The notes: generated by a model not told the origin, from the sequence alone. Counted from the first letter of the stretch, positions 10,970 through 23,089 are shown. The stretch is DNA of 64,000 bases from Gymnopilus junonius (GCA_015501075.1 JADNYJ010000104.1:79486-143485), one strand, 5' to 3'. A program made the numbers and translations.

Positions 10970-12430
10970 TCGCTCGTCAAGACTTGGCGGTGACCTGCAC
11001 CATCAGACACGAGGAGTTTCTACAATGTATTCTTTAGTAGTAATAAATTTGTTACCAACAAGCTTTGAATTTTAAGTGCCATAACTCTGGATCAACTCTA
11101 AGCAGCCTTCGGGATCTATTTTTAGTCTTGAACTTGATCGTCTTTGCCATGTGGTTCTGTGGATAGCCAGTTATACATATGACCAATGCAGTTCAATTAT
11201 ATTAGTTTCCAGATTCGGTAAACTGTGTTGTTGAGACCTGAAAGGGAGTTCTCACTAACCATTCAACCCTTCAAAATGCCCTATTCATGGTTGCGATCAC
11301 TCTCACCTCGAAGCGTAAGATCAACCTAAGATCTCTATTAGATTATGAGTTGCTAATCTTTTGCTATGCTTATGATGAGGTATTTTTTTAGGAGAGTTCA
11401 TAATGTTCTCGACTATTCCAGTGATCCCCAGACCAACCTCATTTCTTATTGGAAGTTCTACTTTTAATAGATCGCAATTTAACTTTCGAAGGCAGCGCTC
11501 CACTACGCGAAGTTTACCACTAAGATCCAGTTATCCAGTTATCGAAATAAGGGCTTCTACAGCTAGTGATATCTGTCTAAATTCACATACACATGCCATT
11601 GAGTTCCGTGAAAAGATGCCGCTTGGTGCACACCCACGTAGCTGTAGAGAAGTAGAAGTAAATAAAGCCCATGGGCACTGTGGAATTTTTTCGCCGAGAG
11701 AACTGGAAATTAAAAAATAAAAATATTTCCTTTAATGTAACTAATGCCAGGGACCAACAATACTTTGCACACGGAAGTCATAAAGATAATAGATGTTCCA
11801 CGATACATCAAACGCCTTCGCCTTCGTTGTGATAGATCATTCTAACTTTGAGCTTCTAATATTTAGTGGCGGTCTAGATCGACAGGCGAGGCCCGCGTTA
11901 GAGCTTTTCCGCTTAGCGCTTGGTGCATAGAATCGTCCTTTTGTCGAGTAGTACCCTGGGTATTATTGTAATTATTTTCTTGAAGGAAAAGCTGGTTTTG
12001 TTCGGGTGGAAGTCGGAGTACTGTATGGTCATTTATTCTTAGCACTAAAGTACTCCGGTTCATCATTGTTCAAAAGTCCACTTCATTCGCCGACGAATGA
12101 AAACTGAGGTCAATGTGACCTCTGACAAGATAAAGCAAGGGAAAGTGCGTCATTGTATGCCCTGCTCACAGACAGTACGCAGGCGGTGAAGTTTGAAGGC
12201 ATGACATCGTGGGACGTATCGCACATTGTCTTCCTGGGTGCAGAAGTTGGGTGGACACAAGGCGGCCTTGAGAGACGAGGACCAATCGTATTCCATCGGA
12301 GATGACCTGGGAAGCCAATTGGAGATGATATCTGGATCGCCACAGTTCGACACATCTTTGACTTGACATCCAGCATGTTTAAGTTTTCATCTCTATTTTG
12401 ACCACCTCTTACATAATGTTATGCGGCCGT
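10970..12430. other. Intergenic between hydrophobins 1 and 2
   Basis: About 1.5 kb of mainly AT-rich sequence, presumably terminator of hydrophobin 1 and upstream control of hydrophobin 2. Open frames (for example 11403-11720 plus and 12110-12376 minus) show no recognisable domain and no splice-supported extension. Confidence 0.4.
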
Positions 12431-12500
12431 AATCCGGAATCCGGAATCACACAGAAATCATCTAAAAGAACACCGTCACGATTGGTTGGAAATCTATAAA
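12431..12500 (+). promoter_or_regulatory. Core promoter of hydrophobin 2: tandem ATCCGGA and TATA box
   Basis: A tandem heptamer ATCCGGA ATCCGGA (about 12432-12445) lies some 50 bp upstream of TATAAA (12495-12500), which is 68 bp before the ATG at 12568. The TATA assignment is well placed. Any role of the heptamer repeat is inference. Confidence 0.55.
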
Positions 12501-12567
12501 GGGCGGTAGAGAAAGTGGAAAATTCTTCAGTTCACTGAACCCAAGTACTCGTCAAAGAAAGTTCAAG

Positions 12568-13052
12568 ATGTTTGGTCGTGCCTCCGCTGCTCTTCTTCTC
12601 GCTCTCCCAATCCTTGCCGCCGCCCAGTCCGACTGCACAACTGGCTCCCTCGAGTGCTGCTCCTCTGTCCAAAGCGTAATGACTCTTGAATTGATGAGAA
12701 AATTACCTTGCATACTGATATAGCATCGTTATACTAGGCATCTAACCCCGTTATCAGTACACTCCTCGGCCTTTTGGGTATCGTTGTTGGCGATATTACT
12801 GGTCAAGTTGGTGGTAAGTCGTTTGCGCGAAATAACCCGACTAAATACCCACAACGTTCCTGGATAGTTACGTGCTCCCCAATCACCGTTGTCGGTGCCG
12901 GAGGCACTTCCTGCAGCGAGCAACCCGTCTGCTGCACTAATAACTCCTTCGTACGTTACCAAATATGCTAAGTACTATGTCGGCCCCTAATGTTTCTCCG
13001 TCAGAATGGTGTCGTTGCCCTAGGATGCACCCCCATCAACATCAACCTCTAG
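12568..13052 (+). CDS. Class I hydrophobin 2
   Basis: Exons 12568-12675, 12738-12813, 12868-12950 and 13005-13052 give 104 residues. Signal peptide [20 protein letters not shown], then [16 protein letters not shown] (Cys 1-3), [23 protein letters not shown] (Cys 4-7) and [15 protein letters not shown] (Cys 8, stop at 13050). Exons 2, 3 and 4 are 76, 83 and 48 nt, identical in length and phase to hydrophobin 1, so the two are recent tandem duplicates. The mature N-terminal part is shorter than in hydrophobin 1. Expected location is the cell wall or hyphal surface. Confidence 0.96.
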
Positions 13053-14044
13053 GTTGCAGAAGCGATGTCCCCATTTCATGGAATTCTTGGACGCCCACGG
13101 GCTATGATGTACTAAGATGGATTATATTGCAAAACACACAAAATATAGGCGGTTATTGGATTTTTCAAACCGATTTAGCAAAGAAAAATATGAGTAAGCC
13201 AAGATAATTTGCAAAGAAAAGCAAAGACAAAGCACTGCACTCTGCTCAAGTTTGAAACTCATCTGATAAGACTCGTCAACATCCGTATGCGACATATTGA
13301 CTGCCTTATGTTACGGACTGGAACACCCACAAATAATGAGCTGATCCTTTATCCTGTAGTGGAAATAGGGAGGAGACCTAGGGTTGGTGAACTGACGACA
13401 GGCGCTCGTGAAGCCTCATATACGGATACTACTCCTTTTGGAAACCTAAATGAGAAAGCCAGTTTGGCATCGGATTGGACCCTTGCGGATTTCATTTTAT
13501 GTCACCCCAGATGTCTTGATACGGGTGGGTGAAATATTCCTGACTGATGATATCCTGCGGCAGCACCAGAAGTCGCCATCGCATGTCGCTATCTCGTGAC
13601 ATTGTCATGACTAGTCTAGACGTGGCTTCGCTTCTGGTCAGTGCAAGAGAGCTACAGACTACTACGTCCGGACACTAGTGCTGAATCAATTATGACACCC
13701 TATAGCTAATTTGGTACGATTAGCGTATTTCAACATGGCAAATATGTTTGACACCTTTGCCCGTTTTACTCTTTAATACGTGTGGAGTCGACGGAAGACA
13801 TAGGCATACCGTTGAGCAACAAGGTACAAAAATTCTGTGTCGCTTTATCGTCTTATTTTTTATAGGATATCAAATGAAAAGGATGACACAAAGTAATAGC
13901 CGCACCGTATGCCAGAATTCGACACATGTTCAAACGTCGGCCAGAGTCCTAAAGGAGTGAGACTGCCAATCTTCGAGTTTTGATGTACATGTATCTGAGC
14001 GAAAAGAAGTTTGCCCCAGAAGCAGCTCTTCGCATTTGAAATTG
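13053..14044. other. Intergenic between hydrophobins 2 and 3
   Basis: About 1 kb. A plus-strand frame at 13209-13532 (LRLVN..RHIDCLMLRTGTP) has no start context or homology I can name. Otherwise nothing is visible beyond presumptive promoter sequence for hydrophobin 3. Confidence 0.4.
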
Positions 14045-14050
14045 TATAAA
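14045..14050 (+). promoter_or_regulatory. TATA box of hydrophobin 3
   Basis: TATAAA 47 bp before the ATG at 14092. The distance is shorter than for hydrophobins 1 and 2 (83 and 73 bp from the start of the TATA box), so the 5' leader is probably very short. Confidence 0.6.
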
Positions 14051-14091
14051 GGGACGTTATTTCGGGGTTTAGTATACTTACATCACTTGTG

Positions 14092-14594
14092 ATGTTCTCC
14101 CCAGCGCTTTACACCCTATTTCTCACACTCCCTGCCTTCGTGGTGGCCACCATTCTCCCTCGCGGTGGTATAGTCGATTCATGCAACACCGGGGGACTTC
14201 AGTGCTGCAAATCCATCCAAGCTGTCTGTACCTCTGAGGAGCCCAATCGTGAAACTAATAAAATTTGCTCTTACTAGTCACATGAGCCATCGGTTAGCAA
14301 GCTTCTTGGTAGTTTGGGCGTAGTGGCTGATGTTGGTGCACTCGTTGGGCGTGAGTTCTGTCCCCGGGTGAACTTTGCATTGGATACTGACGGATTTGAT
14401 CCTTGGAACAGTCACCTGCTCCGATGTTAACGTTGTTGGTGTGTCTGGAACATCCTGCTCTGCTCAGCAAGTCTGCTGCGACAACAACTCCTTTGTAAGT
14501 GCCTTTCAAAAACTTCGTCGCAAGCTGTTAAGCAGGTTAAGGACAGCACGGCGTCGTCGCTCTCGGCTGTAGCCCTATTAATGTCAATGTTTGA
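14092..14594 (+). CDS. Class I hydrophobin 3 (diverged copy)
   Basis: Exons 14092-14223, 14278-14350, 14412-14494 and 14547-14594 give 111 residues. Signal peptide MFSPALYTLFLTLPAFVVA. Cysteines: SCNTGGLQCCKS (1-3), LTCSDVNVV (4), GTSCSAQQVCC (5-7), GVVALGCSPINVNV (8). Exons 3 and 4 match the other two genes in length (83, 48 nt). Exon 2 is one codon shorter (73 nt) and its start (SHEPSVSKLLG) is divergent. The first intron uses a weak donor, GTCTGT, unlike the GTGAGC and GTAATG of its neighbours. All eight cysteines are present, so it should fold as a hydrophobin. Confidence 0.93.
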
Positions 14595-14763
14595 TTCAGT
14601 ATTCCTTTAGTCCTAGAATGATATTTTACCTCTCCTATATAACGTTTGCAATGGAATTGCCATTAAATGGTTCTCAGAAGAAGTGTTGGCAGCTTGAACT
14701 GAGAGCAAACTAAGAGTAGGTCAAAGTAGATATCGTTATGTAATTTCGAGGAGAGAAAAAAAG

Positions 14764-14777
14764 CCGTGACGTCACGG
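14764..14777. promoter_or_regulatory. Palindromic ATF/CREB-type bZIP site
   Basis: CCGTGACGTCACGG is a perfect 14-bp palindrome around TGACGTCA, the consensus bound by ATF/CREB-class bZIP factors. It sits 139 bp upstream of the Artemis-like ATG and 170 bp downstream of hydrophobin 3, so the nuclease gene is the likely target. A site of this kind before a repair gene would suit stress control, but that link is inference. Confidence 0.5.
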
Positions 14778-14915
14778 TCGCGTAATCACATGACATGATG
14801 GCACGCCAGTCACGTTCGCGGAGCGCGCCTGTCAGTGTCACGACTTTTGACTTGGACCACCCATCACGCTTACAATGACCTCCCCACGACCCTAAACAAA
14901 GAACGTCCATATCCA

Positions 14916-17900
14916 ATGCCTACCGGAACCCCCTATAATTCATGCATTCCCCCGTATCGTATTCGAGTTGATGATTTTGCAGCATTGACATTCTCGGATT
15001 CTGAAAATTCACCACTCCTTCATCTTTTGACACACTCTCATTCAGACCACATCAATGGACTATCGGCAAAATCCTTTGGCTTCAAAGTTTACTGCTCTCA
15101 AGATGCGAAGGAAATGCTTCTACGACACGAGGTTTATGCTGAACGGAAACTGCAGGCATTGGAGTTGAGAGCAGAAAGGATACGGACGTATTCTCATTTG
15201 AAGGTTGACCCCCTGATGCACACCGATGGTAAATGGTATTATAATGGATCAAGGGACCTCCTGGTATGTATTCGTGGTCTCATATTAACAGGACTGCTAT
15301 AACGTTCCATCACTCTTCTAGCACCCTTTGCCGCTTAACACGCCCACTCGGATCGACCTGAACGGCAGTGAGTCGGTAACGATCACCCTTCTAGATGCAA
15401 ATCATTGCCCCGGGGCGGTAATGTAAACTGTCCACTGCTTTTCAACAATCCTAATTGGGCTAATATTATGCATTAGGTTTCTCATTGAAGGTGACCGTGG
15501 TTCCGTACTTCATACTGGCGATTTTCGAGCGGAACCATGGTTCCTTGAATCCATTGTTCGGAATTCGTTCCTTCAACCTTATCTCTCGTCCTTTCAAAGT
15601 TTTACCCTTAATTCGAACAAGTCTATCCCCAATGCTTTCAACAAAACCCTGGAAGCCATCTATCTGGACACGGCATGTGTTATGTCTCCTTTGAATATCC
15701 CAACGAAGGAATCGGCGACATCTGGACTTGTGGGTCTCATGATGCTTTTTCCACAATCGGTCTATTTCTTCATCAACTCATGGACATGGGGATATGAAGA
15801 CATACTGAAAGCTGTTGCTCGCGCTTTCCAATCTCATATACATGTTGATCGGTATAAATACTCCGTTTATCAGCATCTGTCCGACCCATTCCTCAGCCTC
15901 ATTACCACCCAGGACCCCTCTTCGACAAGGTTTCACGCCTGCGAACGTTTTCAGAGATGCACGTTCGTTCATGTAGAAAACGATTCCACGTATTCCAATG
16001 CGACAAGTGCCATGGGTAAACGCGTCATCTACATAAACCCTGTGACCATGGATATCTCGACTTGGTCCGCTTACCTGGAAGAGATGAGGCCTCGACTATT
16101 GGCCGGCGAAGAGATCAATAACCTTGTAAGACCTTTGCCATTGCGTGGTCAATTTTCCGTTTTTAACTCTCCCTCCGTTAGCTTGTCCCCTTGTCCAGGC
16201 ACTCAACCCTTCCAGAGCTCCAGTCTTTCGTGAAACTCTTCAGGCCCAAACGCGTAGTGCCGAATACACTTGATCCACGTCTAATGCATCTTGATTGGGC
16301 GTGCATCGACCGCATGTTCGCCTCTTGTCTTCATCCTTCAGCGCGGGCTACAACCTTCAGTGCAGCATTCTTTCGCTCTAGACTTGGGATCAGCTCGACA
16401 AACCAGCTCCCCGCTGATGTCCAAAATGATCGCGATGTTGCTTTGAAAAATCTTGTGGGCGCTGGGGCCGATGTTGTGGCTGAACGTTGGGCTGACCAGG
16501 GCAAGCTTCTCAAAAAGTTGTCTACCGCACGAGGCTACCTAGGCGAGGAGGAAAACGCGATTATTGACACTTTACTCGGGATTAACAAGGCCCACAAACC
16601 CCTTACCACCTATGGAGAACCGTCTTCAGATCCTCTTGAAATTCGGTCCAACAAAGGGAAAGAAAAGGAAACCATCTCCCGCTATTACGATAAAGACAGC
16701 GAAGATGAATCCGACGATGCCCTCAGTGAAGATGAACGCGGCAAAACTGCTCATAAACTTTTTGCTAGCTTGGCTGGGATTGACGAGAAGGAGAATAGCT
16801 GGTGGGTATCCTCTCCGCTTTCAGTCGAGGAAATCGAGGAAGAAGTTGGCTCGAATATGCTGGATGAGGTCTCACTGACCAAAGAACGAGGGAAACCCGC
16901 CGGCAGTGGCGCTTGGAGAGTTAATCGCCTAACGCCGGTGTCGTCTCCTGTCTGGCCACGACGACGGACTCCGACAAGTCGGCCTCTGCTATCCACACCT
17001 TCGCAAACTCGAATTCAATCTGCTAAATCTGCAAGCAATGATTTTGCGTCTCTTATTTCTCGAGGGTCGACTCGATCACCTGCTAAGGCCAGGAATCCTA
17101 GTTCAGGATTAAGCCTCAGTCTCGCTTCCCCTATTTGCCTTCTTTCGTCGACATCTCCGGATATGCAAAAGGATTCAAAGGTTTATGCTAGAAGTGGCGA
17201 AGGAGCGAGTACAATGAAACATTCTACACGTGACAATGCCTTTACCTTTCCCGAGCCTCGCGCTCTGGTGTTCCCGACCCATTTACCCAAACCATCATCT
17301 AGCAACGTGCCACAGACAGAAGCTAAAGTCACTTCCGCTTCCTCGAATTCTTCTCGGTTGTCGATGAAGCCTTCTCCTAACGGAAAACATCATATCATTG
17401 CAGGCGCTTCTTCCCCTTCCAGCACTTCCCTTTCCAAGCGACCACGGAATTCAAATGAGGTGGCCACGCCTACTCCCCACGGAAAACGATCTCGACCGGA
17501 TGTTATCTCTCCTATGCCATCGACATCCAAACTGCCGCGTTTTGCATCACGTATAAATGATTCCACTGTCAACGACTCCAGCTCCAAGTCCATTCCAGTT
17601 GCCACTTCTGATCGAGTGGCACAACTGCCTCCTTATATTCCCGAAGCACAAAGCGACTCTGGTGACCCTATTCCGGTTCTATTCCCTATGACGGAAAGTG
17701 AGAAGCTTCAAGTAGCACGCATGAATATGGCGTATCAGCTGGCTATCACGTATCCTGATCGAGTCCACCCTTCCTATTGGAAAAAACGGGAAAGGCAATT
17801 GAAGCAATTAGAGAGGAAGCGTAGGCGCCGTGAAGAAGCCGCGTTGGCCGCCGCAGTCGAGGCGCACACCGATCCTTTGGAAAAAGCGCTTGGTTTGTCG

Positions 17901-18104
17901 TCAACCTCTCGCGTTCCATTGATTAGAACGACGACAGTCCCTTCTTTTGAACCGGTCAATGATGGAGATGGTGGTATGGACTGGAATAGGAGTAGGCAGT
18001 TGGCAGATGGGATTAGGGAAGACCTTGCGAATGGGCGACAACCAAGCTTGCCTTCCTTGCTCTGTACTCGGTCACAAGATTCCCAGTCCGATCAAACGCA
18101 ATGA
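14916..18104 (+). CDS. Artemis/SNM1-type DNA repair metallo-beta-lactamase nuclease
   Basis: Predicted nuclease of the beta-CASP family acting on DNA ends or crosslinks in the nucleus. Exons 14916-15263, 15322-15422, 15477-16125 and 16182-18104 join cleanly to 1006 codons. Metallo-beta-lactamase motifs: THSHSDH (metal-binding HxHxDH, residues 40-45), ANHCPGAVM (residues 142-150) and HTGDFRAE (residues 162-168). YLDTACVMSP marks the beta-CASP side. The catalytic fold starts right at the N-terminus, as in Artemis, not after a long leader as in yeast Pso2. From about residue 450 the protein is serine/proline-rich and low in complexity, ending with a basic segment (KKRERQLKQLERKRRRREE). Artemis versus Pso2 assignment needs a tree; the superfamily call is firm. 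Confidence 0.9.
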
Positions 18105-18398
18105 AGTTTCTCGTGTTACGAAGAGGAAATTGAAATGTGCTTGTAATAAATAGCCAGAGACTCTTCGTAATTTACTCTTCAGTGTCTGGAAAATACTTAC
18201 GGCATATTTCCATAATGCCTTGGAATGCTCGCAAGACCTATTCGCGTCTTAATTAGCGAGGTTGGGTCTGTTGGGTATCTCAGGGGCGATTATTGCTATT
18301 TTGGGCGAGATAAATGTTTATTATTGTTTTGGCGATCACGTCCTCGACTTCTGCAGCTTCTCGGTTCCAAGTTCTCAGTTCTAACTTACTTCTTGATA

Positions 18399-19756
18399 AT
18401 GTTGTCGAGCGATATCTCTCGAGATGATCTTCTTATTCTCCTTGCATCTATGGGCGTAGTGCTCCCTGAGAGCAGTAAGCTACCCGTTGAGGGACTCAAC
18501 AAGCGACTCGGACAAACTCTGGACACTTCGCAAGACTATTCGAACCAAATCGATACTCCAGTCGTAGATCCATGGACATTTCCACTTTGGCCCGAGGGCA
18601 AGTCTTTGTATGAGGCGACTCAGAGGGGTAATATTACTGAAGCTTTCACTGGAGTAATGTCTCAGCCAAAGCAAGGAGGCTTGTCGTCTAAAGAAGACAC
18701 GTTCAAAGAGATGCGGCAAAGCGTTTTGACCATGGCATATGCCCATGATGAGGGAATTCGGGAGATATACTATAGGGATAAAGATATGAGGTGGGCGTTA
18801 TATGTTCGAGTACGCCTCCATTCTTTGCCTTCTTCACACTTTCGCATCGATAATCCCCCCTCATCAGATCCTTGATGTTTACGAACTCAAGAATGGCACA
18901 CCCCTCTTCTTCTTGGTATACCGTGAACTCATAGTTACACCGACATCGACATTGGAGGCCTTGAGAAGGAAATGCATTTCGACAGTGGTTGTGCACACAG
19001 CAAAATGAGCGACCTTGAAAGAAGGATGATTCTCCGGCTCTTCCGCCAGAACCGGAAACGACTGGATCCCAAGCAACTGGAAGACCCTAAGAAAAAGGAA
19101 CTGGAGAAAATAGGCTTATATCAATCATTTGTCCTTCCGCTTTGTCCTATTGGAATGAAGAGCCTTGGAAAGCTGACCGACCCTGGGTGCGAGGTGTGCG
19201 GAAAGAAGACTGGGAGTCGTTGCTTGCAATGCCTTTCGGTTTTGTACTGTGGTAAAGGTGCTGACCACTATTTTATCTTTGCCGATTTACTGAGATTTCT
19301 ATTTTATCTCGCTCCACAGAATGTCAAAGGGCCGATTGGCCTACGCATAAACAAGCCTGTAAATCTCTTAAAGGTGGAAAATGGCACAAGATTACACTGT
19401 CCCATTTTGCAGCGGGACTTCCGTTCCAGACCTTGATGAACCGCCTCGATTCAGGAAATGGCGTCTCCTTGAGAGGGGATGGACCCCCAGAAGATGTACA
19501 CAATGGCAAGATGTTTCTCGCCAAATTCCAACTTCCGCTGTCCTCCGGGTCTACTATACCACAACGTATGCTGGTATATGACAGACAAAGGAGTTTTAGT
19601 CTTAACTGGGAGCGGAACTCTGACCCTGTCTTGTTTGATGAAGCTGCAAGGATAATCGGTGGCGATCTCAAGTTCTACAGATGGATGAAGCGCACTGGGG
19701 ATTATACTTTCGAGATCTGTATCGACCGGTCGCCCATTCCGTATCCTGTGTGGTAA
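18399..19756 (+). CDS. MYND-type zinc finger protein
   Basis: Exon 1 18399-18809, exon 2 18868-19257, exon 3 19320-19756. The C-terminal half holds a complete MYND finger: CEVCGKK, CLQC, YCGKECQRADWPTHKQAC, i.e. CxxC..CxxC..CxxxC..HxxxC. MYND fingers mediate protein-protein contacts. The rest (start MLSSDISRDDLLILLASMGV, end CIDRSPIPYPVW) matches no catalytic domain I know; there is no SET domain. Fungal genomes carry many such singletons of unknown role. The frame breaks at the A run 19002-19005 (VVVHTAK, then MSDLERRM in the next frame). One added A repairs it. Confidence 0.8.
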
Positions 19757-22700
19757 CCCTCCGAAGTCCTATGCTGGTTCTAGTACACAATAGAAAACCG
19801 CAAATTTCATGCGATAAACTTCTATCATAACACCATTCGCGCTTATACCTGTAATATTTTCCTGTAGTCACCCGAAGCGCAGTAACCAGCAAAGCAGTAA
19901 CCGACTTGTCGTCATTCAGAGCATATGTACCAGGTCACAAAGCTGTGGTTTTCTTTTGCTTACTGCTCAAGAATTTTCTCAACGATGTAACTCTGACGCT
20001 TGTATTGAGCCGCTTTGTCATAGATCTTCCGTTTCTCGGGGTTCTTAAAACTGTCACACTTTGTAGGCGTTTATCCCTCCATTTTGAAGCTCTTCCTCAA
20101 AGAATTTATGGAATGCATTAAAGTGAACTGGTTGGCGAATGAATATTTGACCTTCCTCGACAGTTCCCCTGGATTGGATTTAAGGTTCTCTACCCTTTCT
20201 GTTCATGCACCACACAGCCCTTGCTTGTCGCTACCCTGCACCGTACTGTCGTTCAATGAAGTATCAGAGCAATTCGTATACCCGAGCTCCATTACAGCTA
20301 ACTTCGATTATCTTATCTTATTCTGAAGTGCTATCACTTGGTGCCGATTGATTTATAGGCCTTATGCTCAACTTGTTTTCAGGTCTGCTCCTCCGGCTGA
20401 ATTGTTCCGGTACGTAACGGAACCGAAAGGATGATGTACAATGAAGATACTTAAGTGGTAAGCTCTCTGAGCTCTCTATGGAGCGGGATAACCTCGGAAC
20501 AAGGCGTCCAGGCCCTAGGGGATTGGACAATGTCATAAGTGTCGTATACAACCCCTCCATATATAATAATCTTTGTCCACGTTTAAATATGACTCGGGGG
20601 TTTGAAGAGGTCGGTCAATGCATACCGTCACTACAAGACGGCAAAGGGATGCATTTTTTCTTGCTAAGTTGGCTAGAAGAGGCAAATACGTCTCGCCTGA
20701 AGGTATTTTGATCTCACAAGCTCTACGCGAAATTTCGAGCTTCCAGATATTTCTATAAGAAAATATATCATCCTCAGCTGGTGAATGACATGTACCGATG
20801 ACCTAAAATGAGAATTATTGGCCTTTACTGCCGTCTGATGAAATTCTCAAGACCTCCTTCATGAAGGCATATCGGCGGAGGTATGTAGCGATACGGTGCT
20901 CCGTGCAAGGTAGATAGGATACGTATAACAATAGGATAGTAAAATCTAGCCTTTATCCTCCAGGCCTACGTCGGACTCTTCTTCTGATTCATGCTCGTTC
21001 GACGATTTTGGATAGGTCAGGAACTGTACTTTAGACAACAGATCGAACCCGACGTTCAAATAGATCCATTTGAATTTCCCCCATATGGTACTGGAAAACA
21101 TCTGCCGTACCTTTCCAAAACCATTTTGACCAGCTGCTCGAATTTTTGAGTGAATCCGCGGAGGCGAGAATTGACGAGACACTTCTTTGTAACATAACAC
21201 CAACAAAGAACAAATACTTCGCAGATTGCCTCAGGATGAAGGCACGTCAGGTTTATTTTTAATGACGCCTGCTGGCGCTATCCTCCTTTAAAGGCGAATA
21301 TCGGTCCGCTATTTGACTAGTCGTAAGGGAAAAGCTGATTTAATGACCAAGGACTGCAAAGCACTAGGGAACTACCAACGCTACATATAGAATGATACTT
21401 CTGAAATGCGAACCTGGATATGATTGGTCAAAGGTAGGCTGAGCTCAAACCTAAGTCAGCTATAGCGGATGCGCCTTTGTGGAATTAAATAATCCATGTG
21501 AGTCATGCCATGTGGGTACTTGTGCAAAGAGTACGTAAACAAAATTGCCATCCCGAGTGTCGACATCGAATGCGAGATGTGTATTTACCATTACGGTTCC
21601 GGATGAGAGCATCCGTCTTCAAAGAGATGGCACATGGAAGGCGCAGGTGGAAGCTTTGTGCTGTAGAGACTTATTCACAGAGAGGACTTCTGGTCCTTGG
21701 CTCATTTTGGGACTTGAAACAGGAAGATCTTGACTCGGTGTTCGATGCTTATTCAAAGCCGTCCTTCGTGGGGTCTTTGATACTATCAAGTTCTCGAAGG
21801 GGCTCCTGGATCAAGACCTTAGAAAGATGTTAAAATTTTCATAGAGTAATGAGCATGACCTAATTTTCGCAATGTCCGTTGGGCTCTTAGAGAGGCAACA
21901 ATTTGGGGAAAGGCGGCGATTGAGTCTAAGCACTGAGCAGAAAAGGTAGAGATGGTCACGTGGATACCGTGGAATTTTGGGCCTGGGCCGCCAGGTGGCC
22001 CGACTCTTCCCGCGACCATCGGTGCTGTTCAGTGACTTCCAATGTTACAACAATTCTCTGCTTTGTCTTTGAATGATGTACCTTGAAAGCTTTGGAAGAT
22101 TGCATCTTTCCGACCTTTTTGACAGCAAAGCTTTCCGTTTATGTCTTCCTCGGGATCCCGCCTTGCCACTTGTGATCTTTACCATTATGCACCTCTACTC
22201 CCATGACTGTCTCAATTCGTTGATGGGTCTTTTCGACGGAAAATGCTGTATGCCGAGGATGCTTTCAGACCTACACTGGGACTTGCGAGGCGTCCAAAGC
22301 TGAATAAAAGATCGTTTTACACTTGCAACCTTAGGTGACCCATGCATGCACGGACGAGATTTGCTTTCTTTCTTGAATATGCCTCAGGCGCTCTCTACCA
22401 GAAGAAGTATCTGGACACACTCTGGTCTGGCAATCAGAAGAAAGTGACGCACTTTGACGGCAAGCGTCACGATCTCGGAGGCGATTCGGCTTTCATGCTC
22501 TTAGGTCGACATTAACACATTTGGAAAGAGTCTATTTTGCTTGAATTCCTGTTCGTGATGCGTGCCTGCGGCTTCGCCTTTTGAGCTCTTTAAATCATCT
22601 CTAACTCCCTTGGGCCATTGCGCATTTATGCGACTCGAGCAAGCTATATTTTGCATATCGAGTTCCGAAACGAACGGCGCTTAGCCCTCTGGAAATTGGG

Positions 22701-23082
22701 GCGGCAACGAGCCTGTGTTTGGCATTCCACGACTGCTCATTCCATCTACAGCCCGTAACCACTTTGTCTGCGGCGTCGGCGATATAGATGGGTACATGCA
22801 TTATTCCACTATCTTGCCAATCCCGCAACGTCCCTTTTCGTTACGTGCCTCAAACTGACAAAGGAATTGTCGTGTGCACTTCGGTACAAGCCATTCTACT
22901 TCTTGGCGGCTTTTGTTGGAAAGTAACACGGTATGTCAGATGCATAAACTTTAGTACATGAAACCAGATCTATGGTCTTATTTCTTCATCTTCCAGGAAC
23001 AAATGAGATCTCGGCGAGAAAAGCGGACCGTCTCTCTGTACCGGTTCTCTACGGCGATCCTTACCTCTAGATCCTAGGCAGA
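19757..23082. other. Degenerate or unassigned 3.3-kb region upstream of laccase
   Basis: Short plus-strand frames look protein-like but do not connect: 21545-21733 (FTITVPDESIRLQRDGTWK), 22073-22303, and about 22325-22515 (FLEYASGALYQKKYLDTLWS). Around 22530-22830 a frame with stops reads like leucine-rich F-box material (LTHLERVYF, LEIGAATSLCLAF). I read this as a decayed gene, possibly of F-box/LRR type, at low confidence. The last few hundred bases should hold laccase control sequence. Confidence 0.3.
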
Positions 23083-23089
23083 TATAAAA
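23083..23089 (+). promoter_or_regulatory. TATA box of laccase
   Basis: TATAAAA 68 bp before the laccase ATG at 23151. Confidence 0.7.

Noticed and set aside
18972..19005. Programmed frameshift (recoding) in the MYND gene
   Set aside because: The same kind of single-base loss occurs in many unrelated genes here, so an error at the A run is simpler than recoding.
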